A stretch of DNA of 27,314 nt, taken from contig JBBQUY010000047.1 of assembly GCA_038212015.1 (NCBI GenBank), positions 1 through 27,314 on the forward strand. The letters are read 5' to 3'. The notes below the pieces were generated by a model. The model saw only the letters and a program-made list of their open reading frames with translations. It was not told the DNA's origin and searched no databases. Source of the stretch: JAGQUL01 sp038212015 (GTDB taxonomy: Bacteria > Actinomycetota > Thermoleophilia > Gaiellales > SKUG01). Below, in pieces: positions 8,172 through 15,913 of this stretch; positions within the stretch are counted from its first letter, which is position 1; each line of letters opens with the position of its first letter. Made by a program: the position numbers and the translations under genes.

Positions 8172-9929
8172 GTGACTACCACGCCTGCGCCTCCAGAGGA
8201 TCCTGCCGTCGACCTGCCGCTCGGCGGAACGCACCATCACACCGCCGACAAGCCGGCCGGTCCGTGGCTGCTGCTCGTCGTGTTCGTCGCCGGCGCGGCG
8301 CTGATGGCCTACGAGATCGTCGGCAGCCGACTGCTCGCGCCGTACTTCGGCAACTCCACGTTCATCTGGGGCAGCCTCATCAGCGTGTTCCTGGGTGCGC
8401 TCGCCGCCGGCTACGCGCTCGGCGGGCGGCTCGCGGACCGGCGGCCGGTACCCGGTGTACTCGCGGTGATCCTCTCCGTCAGCGCGCTGCTGGTGGGAGC
8501 CACCGTGCTGCTGGCCGAGCCGCTGCAGGAGTGGATCATCTCCCTGGGGCTGGGTGTACGCCTCAACCCGCTCGTGTCGAGCGTGCTGCTGTTCGGTCCG
8601 GCAAGCGTGCTGATCGGCATGGTGTCTCCCTACGCGGTGCGACTGCGCGCAGGCGACCTGGCATCGCTCGGGCGCACCGCCGGATCGCTGTATGGACTGT
8701 CCACCGCCGGATCGATCGTCGGCACCCTTGGTGCGTCGTTCTGGCTCGTGCAGTCGTTCGGTTCGAACGCGACGGTGCTCGCCGTGGGCGTGGCGCTCGC
8801 GCTGTGCGGGCTGCTCACCGCGGTGGCCGGACGAGCGTCGGTGCCGAGCGCGATTGCCGCCGGTGCGGCGAGCGTCGTGCTGCTGACGCTCGCGGTCGTG
8901 GGCGTCGGTGGGGACCGGATCGGCAGCCGCGTGTCGAGCACGGGGTCGGAGTTCTCCCCGGTCTTCCACGCGGGCGGTTATCAGCCCGAGTACACGCCGC
9001 GCCGGGACGGCAGGCTCGTCGACCAGGTCGAGAGCTCCTACCACCGCATTCGCGTGGTCGACTACGCTGCCGGCCAGATCGGCGATCGACCCGCGCGCGT
9101 GCTGCACTTCGACAACTCGCTGCAGGCCGCCGCACCGCTCGTCGATGGCAAGCCGATCGTCACGGGACCGCCGCTGTTCGGGTACCTGCGCGCGGTGGAT
9201 CTGATGCCGGCGATGCGCCCCGATGCCGAACGCGTGCTGCTCATCGGGTTGGGGTCGGGCGCGGCGGCGATGCGCCTGCACGAGCTGCGACCCGAGCTGC
9301 AGATCGACGTGGTGGAGATCGACCCGAAGGTCGTGGATTTCGCGCGCGAGCACTTCGCGTATCGCGACTCCGAAAACGGCAACGACCGCATCACCACGCA
9401 CGTGGGTGACGGTCGATACTGGCTGGCTGCGCAGGGCGACGCCCGCTTCGACGCGATCATGCTCGACACCTACTTCGCCGAGTCGATCCCGTTCCACCTC
9501 ACCACGCGCGAGTTCCTGGAGCTCGCAAAGGACCGCCTCGCCGACGACGGCATCGTGTCGGCCAACCTGATCGGCGCGGTCGAAGGCAGTCGCAGCGAGC
9601 TGCTGCGCTCGATGCACCGGACCTGGAGCGAGGTGTTCGACGACATCGCCGTCTACCCCGTGCCAAGCGGCGGATCCGTGGACCTGGACGCGTTCAGCAA
9701 CGTCGAGTTCTTCGCGTCGCCCGATCGCGGCGTGCTTCCCGCGCGCGGCGGCGAGGCCGACCTGATCGAATCCGCGGACCTTGCGGTGCCCACCGACGAG
9801 GTGCTCGACCAGGAGCTGCGCGAATTGATCGCCGCCCGCTACGTGCGGGAATTCGAGGCCGACGACGTGCCGATCCTCACCGACGACCTCGCACCCGTCG
9901 ACAGCCTCCTGCAGGTCGACGGGATCTAG
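8172..9929 (+). CDS. Membrane-anchored spermidine-synthase-like (fused MFS/SpeE-type) protein
   Basis: The 585-residue protein has a short soluble N-terminus with a His cluster, then about seven membrane helices between residues 30 and 255 (for example LLLVVFVAGAALMAYEIVGS). A cytosolic Rossmann-like aminopropyltransferase domain follows. Its cofactor motif LLIGLGSGAAAMR lies near residue 356, the acidic VVEIDPKVV follows, and the late block DAIMLDTYFAESIPFHL is near 430. Many such fusions lack proven spermidine synthase activity. Start is GTG at 8172; the preceding TAACCA 6 bases away is only a weak -10 match. The gene is monocistronic or the last of a unit with the Fe-S carrier 54 bases upstream. 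Confidence 0.83.
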   Translation: MTTTPAPPEDPAVDLPLGGTHHHTADKPAGPWLLLVVFVAGAALMAYEIVGSRLLAPYFGNSTFIWGSLISVFLGALAAGYALGGRLADRRPVPGVLAVILSVSALLVGATVLLAEPLQEWIISLGLGVRLNPLVSSVLLFGPASVLIGMVSPYAVRLRAGDLASLGRTAGSLYGLSTAGSIVGTLGASFWLVQSFGSNATVLAVGVALALCGLLTAVAGRASVPSAIAAGAASVVLLTLAVVGVGGDRIGSRVSSTGSEFSPVFHAGGYQPEYTPRRDGRLVDQVESSYHRIRVVDYAAGQIGDRPARVLHFDNSLQAAAPLVDGKPIVTGPPLFGYLRAVDLMPAMRPDAERVLLIGLGSGAAAMRLHELRPELQIDVVEIDPKVVDFAREHFAYRDSENGNDRITTHVGDGRYWLAAQGDARFDAIMLDTYFAESIPFHLTTREFLELAKDRLADDGIVSANLIGAVEGSRSELLRSMHRTWSEVFDDIAVYPVPSGGSVDLDAFSNVEFFASPDRGVLPARGGEADLIESADLAVPTDEVLDQELRELIAARYVREFEADDVPILTDDLAPVDSLLQVDGI

Positions 9930-10140
9930 CTCGCGAGGTGGCTTCGTACCACAGGGTCGAGTACCGCAACTCACGTACGAAGCCGGCCGGGATCCGCGGT
10001 AGAGGCGAGCGATCGTTCGATCGGCGGACGCGCTCCATGCCCCAAGCCGCGTCCGCCCATGACCTGTGGCGCGCAGGACGGCCCGTTTGCAGGCGATTCG
10101 CGCATGCTATGGCGGTTCACACATGGCAGCGGGAGCGCCG
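9930..10140. other. Spacer with a hairpin repeat before the glycosyltransferase
   Basis: The 211 bases contain the 45-bp repeat at 9940-9984 starting 10 bases after the spermidine-synthase-like stop, then about 150 bases without a recognisable gene. A frame open from 9938 to 10156 encodes 72 residues without any recognisable fold. GATCG-rich palindromic sequence occurs near 10010-10023. Confidence 0.5.
9940..9984 (+). repeat. 45-bp hairpin repeat, copy A
   Basis: GGCTTCGTAC (9940-9949) pairs with GTACGAAGCC (9975-9984) around a 25-base loop that contains GGGTCGAGTACCGC. A second copy occurs in opposite orientation at 25491-25535, with 39 of 45 bases identical and the same arm and loop lengths. 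It begins just after the stop of the gene at 8172-9929. Confidence 0.85.
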
Positions 10141-11928
10141 ATGCTGCGTGGGATGACCGATGTCAGCGTGATCGTTCCGACCTTCAACCGCCCCGAGTTG
10201 CTTGCACGCGCGCTCGAGAGCCTCGCCGCGCAGACGCTCGACTCGTCCCGATTCGAGGTGCTCGTCGTCAACGACTGCGGCCTGGATCCGGGTGCGGTCG
10301 TCTCCGAGTTCGCGGGCGACCTTCACGTGACGCTGCTGGCGACCCCCGAGAACTCGGGTCTCGCCGCGACCCGCAACGTGGGCATCGACGCCGCGACCGG
10401 CCGCTACGTCGCGTTCCTGGACGACGACGACTGCTTCTATCCCGAGCACCTGCAGCTGCTGCTCGACGAGGCCGACCGCCTCGGCGGCGAGACGATCGTC
10501 TACTCCGACGCGGTCAAGCTCGTGGAGAGCGACTCCGGTGAGGCGATGCTGCGCCAGATGATCCTCGCCCCGGCGACGTTCAGCTACGACCGCCTGCTGC
10601 TCAACAACTACATCCACGCGATGTCGCCGCTCGTGCCACGTGCGGCGCTCACCGAGCTCGGCGGGTTCGACGAGACGCTGCGCGCACTCGAGGACTGGGA
10701 ACTGTGGCTCCGGCTCGGCGCGCGCTTCGCGTTCCACCACGTGCTGCGCGCGACCGCTGACTATCGCGTGCGCATGGGCGCGGTCAACAACACGACCCGC
10801 GAACTGCCACTGCACGTTCGCTGCACCGAGCGCGTCTACGAGCGCTACCCGGCACCCGTCGGATCACAGCTCGCCGCCGACCGCGCGACGTACCTGTCCC
10901 AGCACCGCCAGCTCGCCGAACAGCACGCCTTCCGGCTGAGCGTCGCGCTCGTCGGAGCGAGCGACATCGGGCAGCTGCTGACCGGGATCGAACGGGCGCT
11001 CGCCAGCCATGGCGGTCAGGGCGTCGAATACCTCGCCTACGTCCCGACCGAGCTTGCAGACGCGAATGCCGAGGCGCTGCAGCAGCTCGACCGCGAACTG
11101 CGCGGCGCGCTCGTGCTCGTGCGCGGTGCTGACATCGCCCCGGAGGCCGCCTGCGCCGTGCTCGAACGCAAGGCCGCCGGCACCCGCTTCGAACGAATGC
11201 TGCTCGGCGACGAGGCTGCGGCAACCGACACTGCGACTGACATCGATGATTTCTGCATCCGCGCCGGCTACGTCGCGCGACCGGTTCCCGAGTATTACGC
11301 CGACACGCCGAGCGGGATCACCTGGCAGCCCGACGTGTATCCGGAGGCGCAGCGAGTCGCGCGGCTCGTCGGTGCGCGCACGATCGTCGACCTGGGCTCC
11401 GGCAATGGCGCAAAGCTCGCGACGCTCTACCCCGAGTTCAGCATCGTCGGCGTCGACTTCGGCAGCAATCTCGACTACGTGCGCGCCCACCTTCCGCAGG
11501 GCACGTGGATCGAGCACGACTTCGAACAGCCCGGGCCGCTGCCGCTCGACGATGCACTGCTCGCCGATGCGGTCGTCGTCTGCGCGGACGTGATCGAGCA
11601 CCTCATGGAGCCGCTGCCGCTGCTCGCCAAGCTCCACGACGCGTTCGAACGTGGCGCTGCCGCCGTGCTGCTGTCGACTCCCGAACGCACGCACACCTGG
11701 GGCGCCGACCATGCCGGCCCGCCCCCGAACACGTGCCACGTGCGCGAGTGGACGATCGAGGAACTCGGCGCGCTGCTCGACCGGGAAGGCTTCGCGTTCG
11801 GCGACCTGGAACTCACCCGTTCCAACGATGCGGAATCGCGCCTGGCGACGACGCTCGCGCTGCTGTATCGCGACGCGGACGTCGAGCGCCTCGTGCGTGC
11901 CGAGCGCGACGCCCGCGCTGCCGCCTAA
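10141..11928 (+). CDS. Glycosyltransferase family 2 / SAM methyltransferase fusion
   Basis: The 595-residue protein combines two catalytic domains. Residues 8-235 form a GT-A domain: DVSVIVPTFNRPELL at the start, the acidic metal site DDDD at 94-97, and GGFDETLRALEDWELWLRLG as the acceptor-side block. A middle section of about 170 residues has no clear domain. From about 415 there is a class I methyltransferase: IVDLGSGNGAK binds SAM, then VGVDFG, and ADVIEHLMEPLPLL. Together they suggest addition and methylation of a sugar on an envelope glycan. The ATG at 10141 has GGGAG 5 bases upstream; an ATG at 10153 is also possible. The stop overlaps the stop of the convergent gene. Confidence 0.85.
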   Translation: MLRGMTDVSVIVPTFNRPELLARALESLAAQTLDSSRFEVLVVNDCGLDPGAVVSEFAGDLHVTLLATPENSGLAATRNVGIDAATGRYVAFLDDDDCFYPEHLQLLLDEADRLGGETIVYSDAVKLVESDSGEAMLRQMILAPATFSYDRLLLNNYIHAMSPLVPRAALTELGGFDETLRALEDWELWLRLGARFAFHHVLRATADYRVRMGAVNNTTRELPLHVRCTERVYERYPAPVGSQLAADRATYLSQHRQLAEQHAFRLSVALVGASDIGQLLTGIERALASHGGQGVEYLAYVPTELADANAEALQQLDRELRGALVLVRGADIAPEAACAVLERKAAGTRFERMLLGDEAAATDTATDIDDFCIRAGYVARPVPEYYADTPSGITWQPDVYPEAQRVARLVGARTIVDLGSGNGAKLATLYPEFSIVGVDFGSNLDYVRAHLPQGTWIEHDFEQPGPLPLDDALLADAVVVCADVIEHLMEPLPLLAKLHDAFERGAAAVLLSTPERTHTWGADHAGPPPNTCHVREWTIEELGALLDREGFAFGDLELTRSNDAESRLATTLALLYRDADVERLVRAERDARAAA

Positions 11929-12365
11929 CGCGCGACCAGCACGAGCGTCGCGAGGATCGTGAGCGTGATCGTCGTCGACATGACCACCGGATGCGCGAGC
12001 GCCCATCGCACCTGCGGCAGGTAGCGCAGCTCGCCCCGATCCAGCAGGCGCGCGAAGGATCGCGATTCGGCCGACAGCACGAGCGCGGACGCGAAGATGA
12101 ACACGCTGCCGCCGGGGCCGGGGACGAACACGTTGAGCATGCCGATCGTGAACAACCCGGCCGCGAGCAGGATCCTGCTTGGTCGGCGAGCGCGTCCGCG
12201 TTCGGCGCGGCGCGCTTCGTAGCGGGCCACGAATCGTTCACCGGGTCGCGCGGCGATCGCCTCCTCGACGCGCGCGATGCGACGAGCACTGTGGGAGAGA
12301 CGATGGGCTGCATGCGAGACGCGGGGCATCGCCTCGATCGTGCCGCACCGCGAGCGCCGCCGCAT
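11925..12365 (-). CDS. PGPGW-family transmembrane protein
   Basis: The protein of up to 146 residues has a basic N-terminal half, then two membrane segments. The first carries LLAAGLFTIGMLNVFVPGPGGSVFIFASALVL, here broken as LLAAGLFTIGMLNVF followed by the signature VPGPGGSVFIFASAL, which marks the PGPGW family of unknown function. The second is the C-terminal helix VVMSTTITLTILATLVLVA. The ATG at 12365 has no good ribosome site; an in-frame ATG at 12329 is a possible true start and loses only basic residues. The TAG stop (11925-11927) overlaps the TAA stop of the GT-MT gene (11926-11928), so the two transcripts must overlap. Confidence 0.7.
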   Translation of the reverse strand: MRRRSRCGTIEAMPRVSHAAHRLSHSARRIARVEEAIAARPGERFVARYEARRAERGRARRPSRILLAAGLFTIGMLNVFVPGPGGSVFIFASALVLSAESRSFARLLDRGELRYLPQVRWALAHPVVMSTTITLTILATLVLVAR

Positions 12366-12389
12366 CGGTAGAACACCGCAGGATGCGAA

Positions 12390-12417
12390 CGGGGCACCTC
12401 CCGAAGGAAGCGCCCCG
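12390..12417 (-). terminator. Hairpin terminator of the minus-strand protease
   Basis: On the minus strand the arms GGGGCGCTTCC and GGAGGTGCCCC pair over 11 bp (two G-U pairs) around a TTCG tetraloop closed by C-G, plus an outer C-G pair. UUCG loops are exceptionally stable. It begins 33 bases after the protease stop at 12450. No T-run follows, as is common for high-GC actinobacterial terminators. Confidence 0.7.
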
Positions 12418-12449
12418 CACGATCACGAACGATGTGATGGGTCGATGTG

Positions 12450-13805
12450 TCAGGCAGCCGGCGGCGTGCCGAACATCTCCTGTGCCGTGGCGAGTGCCTT
12501 GACGGCGTCCACGCGGCCGTGGCCGGTGTTGACGTCGTAGCCCGGAGCGTCGATGTCGAGCGAGCTCTTGGCGAGCACCACGCGCACCTGCTCGGCGTTC
12601 AGGTTCGGGAACTTCTGCAGCAGCAGCGCGATGACGCCCGAGACGGCGGGGGTCGCCATCGACGTGCCGCTCATCTTCACGTAGCTGTCACCTGTCTTGC
12701 CGGCGCTGATGATGTCCTTGCCCGGAGCGGAGACGTCCGGCTTCTGGATGAAGTTGCCTTCGGCATCCTTGATCTTGGACGGGCCGCGGCTCGAGAACGA
12801 GGCGACCTTGTCGTTGATGTCGGTGGCGCCGACCGTGATCGACTGCGGGTACGAGCCCGGCGCGCCGACCGTGTTCGGGCGGCCGCTGTTGCCGGCGGCG
12901 ACGACGGGGATGATGCCCGCGGCCTCGAAGGCCTTCCAAGCGTCGATGTAGCTGAGCGACGCACCGTTGGAGTTGCCCCACGAGTTGGAGACGATGTCAG
13001 GAGCCTTGGTCGGGTCGGCCTCGGTGCCGTCGGCCTTGGTCGGGGCCAGCATCCAGCTGAGGCCCTTGAGGATCGTGGCCGTCGAGCCCGAACCGCCTGC
13101 GGTGAACACCTTCGTCGCGATGAACTTCGCGCCCGGCGCCATGCCCGTGTAGTGGTCCTTGGTGCCACCGACGCTCGTGCCCGCGACGTGCGAACCGTGG
13201 TTGTGGTCGTCGTAGGCGTCCTTCTTGTTGCCTACCGGATCGAAGAAGTTGTAGTCGTGGTTGAACGAGCCGTCGGCGTTCGTGCCGCGGTACTGGCCCT
13301 TGAGCGCCTCGTGCGCGACGTTCACGCCCGTGTCGACGATACCGACCACGACGCCTTCCCCGGTAACGCCCTGCGCCCATGCCTGCTCGACGCCGACCTT
13401 GCCGACGTTCCACTCGACCGTCTTCTCGCCCTTCGCCGCAGCCGGGGCAACGGCCTCGACGACCGTGTCCAGCTTCACTTCCTGGTTGCGGACGATGCGG
13501 CCGAGTTCATCGAGTCCCTGCAGCGCCTGGAACGCGGCGCCTGCGCGCGTGTCGTCGACGTTGAGGATGAGCGCGCCGGTACCGGTCGCGAAGTCGTAGC
13601 TGCGAACGAGGCCTTCTGCCTTGAGCGCGTCCAGCTTCGGCAGCAGCGTGGTCTTGACCGCGACTTCCGCGTCGACCATGGCGCCATAGGCGATCGACTT
13701 GCGATCGGCGCGCGTACCCGCGGCGAGCGCCGGGGCGAAGTTCGGGTCGACCTTCAGCGACGCGATGTACGTGCGCGAGCCGGCCTCGAGATTGATGAAC
13801 GACAT
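12450..13805 (-). CDS. Subtilisin-like S8 serine protease without signal peptide (paralog 1)
   Basis: The 451-residue protein has the S8 triad: Asp158 in GIVDTGV, His203 in HGSHVAGT and Ser382 in SGTSMATPAVSG. Asn306 in AAGNSG is the oxyanion residue. Residues 10-115 form a propeptide-like domain shared with the gene at 14143 (RTYIASL, LDALKAEGL, GRIVRNQEVKL), comparable to I9-type inhibitor propeptides. There is no hydrophobic signal sequence, lipobox, anchor or C-terminal extra domain, so secretion by Sec is not predicted from this start. The ATG at 13805 has AAGGGAA about 5 bases upstream. The open frame continues upstream but covers the promoter and looks non-coding. Expressed from the divergent regulatory spacer. 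Confidence 0.93.
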   Translation of the reverse strand: MSFINLEAGSRTYIASLKVDPNFAPALAAGTRADRKSIAYGAMVDAEVAVKTTLLPKLDALKAEGLVRSYDFATGTGALILNVDDTRAGAAFQALQGLDELGRIVRNQEVKLDTVVEAVAPAAAKGEKTVEWNVGKVGVEQAWAQGVTGEGVVVGIVDTGVNVAHEALKGQYRGTNADGSFNHDYNFFDPVGNKKDAYDDHNHGSHVAGTSVGGTKDHYTGMAPGAKFIATKVFTAGGSGSTATILKGLSWMLAPTKADGTEADPTKAPDIVSNSWGNSNGASLSYIDAWKAFEAAGIIPVVAAGNSGRPNTVGAPGSYPQSITVGATDINDKVASFSSRGPSKIKDAEGNFIQKPDVSAPGKDIISAGKTGDSYVKMSGTSMATPAVSGVIALLLQKFPNLNAEQVRVVLAKSSLDIDAPGYDVNTGHGRVDAVKALATAQEMFGTPPAA

Positions 13806-13824
13806 GGGATTCCCTTCCCTAGTG

Positions 13825-13841
13825 CGCCACCCTCCCTGGCG
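13825..13841 (-). promoter_or_regulatory. Leader hairpin of protease 1 with GGAGGG in the loop
   Basis: On the minus strand CGCCA pairs with TGGCG around the loop GGGAGGG, 20 bases upstream of the start codon. It parallels the leader hairpin of the divergent paralog at 14093-14117. It could mask or present a ribosome-like site or bind an RNA-binding protein. Confidence 0.4.
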
Positions 13842-13857
13842 ACGCTGAACCTGTGGG

Positions 13858-13895
13858 ACGGTAGCAGAACCGCACCTTGCAGTGCAGCAGTCCGC
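13858..13895 (-). promoter_or_regulatory. Candidate promoter and operator of protease 1
   Basis: Reading the minus strand, GCGGACTGCT (13895-13886) is followed after 22 bases by TGC-TACCGT, an extended -10-like box (TACCGT at 13863-13858). The predicted start of transcription near 13851 gives a leader of about 45 nt. The same 10-mer stands 21 bases before the TAnnnT box of the divergent gene. Confidence 0.45.
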
Positions 13896-14017
13896 ACGAC
13901 GCCCATGCGGCGACGTGTCATGGATGTGACATGGATGGATCATCGCGCGCATGCGAGCGCGATCGCTCCTGCGCGGGAATGTCATGTCTGGCCCGTGCGG
14001 GCCGGTATCGGGCCACC

Positions 14018-14059
14018 CGGTAGCGGACTGCTACCGCGGTCGTTGCGTATTGGTAGCAT
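14018..14059 (+). promoter_or_regulatory. Candidate promoter and operator of protease 2
   Basis: CGGTAGC (14018-14024) and GCTACCG (14030-14036) form a 7-bp inverted repeat. The 10-mer GCGGACTGCT (14023-14032) overlaps it and is followed after 21 bases by TAGCAT (14054-14059), a -10-like box within GGTAGCATC. Transcription would begin near 14066. The 10-mer also occurs on the opposite strand at 13886-13895 in the equivalent position for the divergent paralog. Confidence 0.45.
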
Positions 14060-14079
14060 CCGCGAACCGCATGCCCGGA

Positions 14080-14117
14080 GGGGGCGTGCACCCCCCGTCG
14101 TCAGGAGGGCGACGGGG
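14080..14117 (+). promoter_or_regulatory. Overlapping leader hairpins of protease 2
   Basis: GGGGG (14080-14084) can pair with CCCCC (14091-14095), while CCCCGTCG (14093-14100) can pair with CGACGGGG (14110-14117) around the loop TCAGGAGGG. The two stems share bases 14093-14095 and cannot both form fully. The AGGAGG in the second loop is 34 bases before the start codon, too far to be the ribosome site itself. No known riboswitch class is recognised. Confidence 0.4.
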
Positions 14118-14142
14118 ACAACCAACCAAGGATGGTCCCGAG

Positions 14143-15561
14143 ATGCCTAACGCCCTCGTGGTGGGTGGCTACGCCAGCAGCAAGTCTGGCGAGCGCACCT
14201 ACATTGCACAGCTCGATGGTGCAGCAAACTTCGATCGCCCGAGCCTGATGCCGCGCGGTGGTGACCGCAAGAGCGCGGTCGTCAACGAGCTCGCTCGCGT
14301 GAACCGCAACACGATGCAGGGCGTCGCCCCGTCACTCGACGCGCTCAAGGCGCAGGGCCTCATCACGGACTACTCGGTGAACCCGCTCTCGAACACCGTG
14401 ACCTACAACGTCGCCGAGGGTCGCACCGCCGAGGCGTGGACCGCGATGAACCAGGTCGACGGCATCGGTCGCATCACCCGTGACCGCGAGGTCAAGCTCA
14501 TCGGCCTCGCCGACGTGCAGGAGGGTCAGACGATCCTCATGACGTTCCCGGACGCGACCGCCACGGCCGCCGACCCCAAGCAGGCCGTCGAATGGAACGT
14601 CGACCGCGTCAACGCCCCGAAGGTCTGGGCCCAGGGCTTTAACGGCTCCGGCGTGACCGTCGGCGTCGTGGACACCGGCATCGACGTCAGCCACCCCGCC
14701 CTCAAGGCCGTGTACCGCGGCACGAAGGAGGACGGCACGATGGACCACAATTACAACTTCTTCGACGCCGTCGCCAAGAAGGAAGCCGCATACGACGACA
14801 ACAAGCACGGCACGCACGTTGCCGGCACGATCTCCGGTCACGCGACCGAGGGTCACGCCGCCACCGGCGTCGCGCCTGGTGCGAAGCTGATCGCGTCCAA
14901 GATCCTGTCGGGCTCCGGCAGCGGAACGCTCGAGGGCGTCATGAAGGGTCTCGAGTGGATGCTCGCCCCGACCGACTCCAAGGGCCTCAACGCCGATCCG
15001 TCGAAGGCTCCCGACATCATCAGCAACAGCTGGGGCACCAACAACGGCAAGCTGCTGTCGTTCCAGAAGCTGATGCAGTCGTTCCTGGCTGCCGGCATCG
15101 AGCCCGTGTTCGCCGCCGGCAACTCGGGCCCGCGTGCGGGATCGGTCGGCTCGCCCGGCTCGTACCCGGAGGTCATCTCGGTCGCCGCGACCGACAAGAA
15201 CGACAAGGTCGCGTCGTTCTCCAGCCGCGGTCCGAGCCCGATCAAGGACGCCAAGGGCTCCGATCGCAAGCCTGACATCGCAGCTCCGGGTCACCAGATC
15301 ATGAGCACCGTTCCGGGCGGCAAGTACGCCTCGCTGAGCGGCACGTCGATGGCGACCCCGGCAGTGTCCGGCGTCATCGCGCTGATGCTGAGCAAGTACA
15401 AGGACCTGACGCACGACGAGATCGTCCAGGCGATCACCACGACCGCCAAGGACATCGACGCGGCCGGCTACGACTACAACGCCGGTCACGGCCTGATCGA
15501 CGCGGAGGCTGCCCTCAAGGCTGCCGACGCGATCGTCGCAGCTCGCCCGCCCAAGGCGTGA
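14143..15561 (+). CDS. Subtilisin-like S8 serine protease without signal peptide (paralog 2)
   Basis: The 472-residue protein has the S8 triad at about Asp177 (GVVDTGI), His222 (HGTHVAGT) and Ser402 (SGTSMATPAVSG), with the oxyanion Asn327 in AAGNSG. Its N-terminal 120 residues resemble those of the divergent paralog: ERTYIAQL, DRKSAVVNELA, LDALKAQGL, GRITRDREVKL. This looks like a propeptide. No signal peptide, lipobox or membrane helix is present. The ATG at 14143 is chosen because upstream sequence is promoter and leader; AAGGATGG lies about 10 bases upstream. A strong terminator follows at 15602. Two diverged copies facing away from each other suggest an old duplication and inversion. Confidence 0.93.
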   Translation: MPNALVVGGYASSKSGERTYIAQLDGAANFDRPSLMPRGGDRKSAVVNELARVNRNTMQGVAPSLDALKAQGLITDYSVNPLSNTVTYNVAEGRTAEAWTAMNQVDGIGRITRDREVKLIGLADVQEGQTILMTFPDATATAADPKQAVEWNVDRVNAPKVWAQGFNGSGVTVGVVDTGIDVSHPALKAVYRGTKEDGTMDHNYNFFDAVAKKEAAYDDNKHGTHVAGTISGHATEGHAATGVAPGAKLIASKILSGSGSGTLEGVMKGLEWMLAPTDSKGLNADPSKAPDIISNSWGTNNGKLLSFQKLMQSFLAAGIEPVFAAGNSGPRAGSVGSPGSYPEVISVAATDKNDKVASFSSRGPSPIKDAKGSDRKPDIAAPGHQIMSTVPGGKYASLSGTSMATPAVSGVIALMLSKYKDLTHDEIVQAITTTAKDIDAAGYDYNAGHGLIDAEAALKAADAIVAARPPKA

Positions 15562-15601
15562 CGCGACTGCAGCTGACGGCTGCACCAATCAAGTGAAGAA
15601 G

Positions 15602-15632
15602 GCGAGGGCCCCGCTGCGTGCGGGGCCCTCGC
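15602..15632 (+). terminator. Strong terminator hairpin after protease 2
   Basis: GCGAGGGCCCCGC (15602-15614) pairs perfectly over 13 bp with GCGGGGCCCTCGC (15620-15632) around TGCGT. It starts 40 bases after the protease stop. There is no T-run on the plus strand; the minus strand continues into CTTCTTCACTTG, so it may act in both directions. Confidence 0.8.
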
Positions 15633-15648
15633 TGCATCAGGACGGCAT

Positions 15649-15677
15649 CGGTCGGGAGCGAGAACCGCTCGGGACCG
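15649..15677. repeat. Symmetric hairpin with GG/GG internal loop
   Basis: CGGTC (15649-15653) pairs with GACCG (15673-15677) and GAGCG (15656-15660) with CGCTC (15666-15670), separated by GG on each side, with loop AGAAC. Role unknown. Confidence 0.45.
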
Positions 15678-15771
15678 GCTGTGGTGCTTCCACTGCAACT
15701 CGCCAGACGTGGGTGGGTTCGGGTGGGCTGTCTGACGAGCTCGATCTGCAGCAGGTGCGCCGTGGGTTGTC

Positions 15772-15814
15772 CTCAGGTAGCACCGGAATCGGTCCGGCAT
15801 CGGGGTGACCTGAG
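15772..15814. repeat. Bulged hairpin upstream of FNR
   Basis: CTCAGGT (15772-15778) pairs with ACCTGAG (15808-15814), and CACC (15781-15784) with GGTG (15804-15807), leaving a 2-base AG bulge. The inner 19 bases can form a small CCGG stem. It lies about 95 bases before the predicted reductase -10 box, so it may be a DNA site or the end of an upstream transcript. Confidence 0.4.
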
Positions 15815-15907
15815 CGGATCCGAGCGTCGCGGATGCATTGCAATCAAGCCGTTCGCCGCGCGGCCGACATGGCTTGGCGGCCGCCGCCGGAAAGCGCTGC
15901 ATGTCGA

Positions 15908-15913
15908 TAGGAT
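15908..15913 (+). promoter_or_regulatory. -10-like box for a leaderless FNR transcript
   Basis: TAGGAT is followed by 7 bases and then the ATG at 15921, the spacing expected if transcription starts at the start codon. The same bases include AGGA, which could instead serve as a ribosome site. Confidence 0.4.

Noticed and set aside
7713..9974. A 753-residue minus-strand frame opposite the Fe-S carrier and spermidine-synthase-like genes.
   Set aside because: It is antisense to two clearly recognised genes and shows low-complexity His/Arg/Asp composition typical of shadow frames in GC-rich DNA.
9938..10156. A frame starting MASYHRVEYRNSRTKP at copy A resembles the frame MASYVRVEYRASRTKP at copy B, suggesting a small protein family.
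   Set aside because: The likeness is confined to the 45-bp hairpin repeat and its next few bases; beyond it the peptides differ completely, and one frame runs antisense into the YhaM-like gene. A nucleic-acid repeat explains it more simply, although the frame-conserving pattern of differences is worth remembering.
14010..14060. The GGTAGC/GCTACC hairpin recalled part of the GEMM c-di-GMP riboswitch.
   Set aside because: The 5' half with its conserved CAAACC and ACGCAAAGCC blocks is absent, and the hairpin lies upstream of the predicted transcript start.
12447..14150. A 567-residue plus-strand frame opposite protease 1.
   Set aside because: It mirrors the codon structure of the S8 gene and has no recognisable domain.
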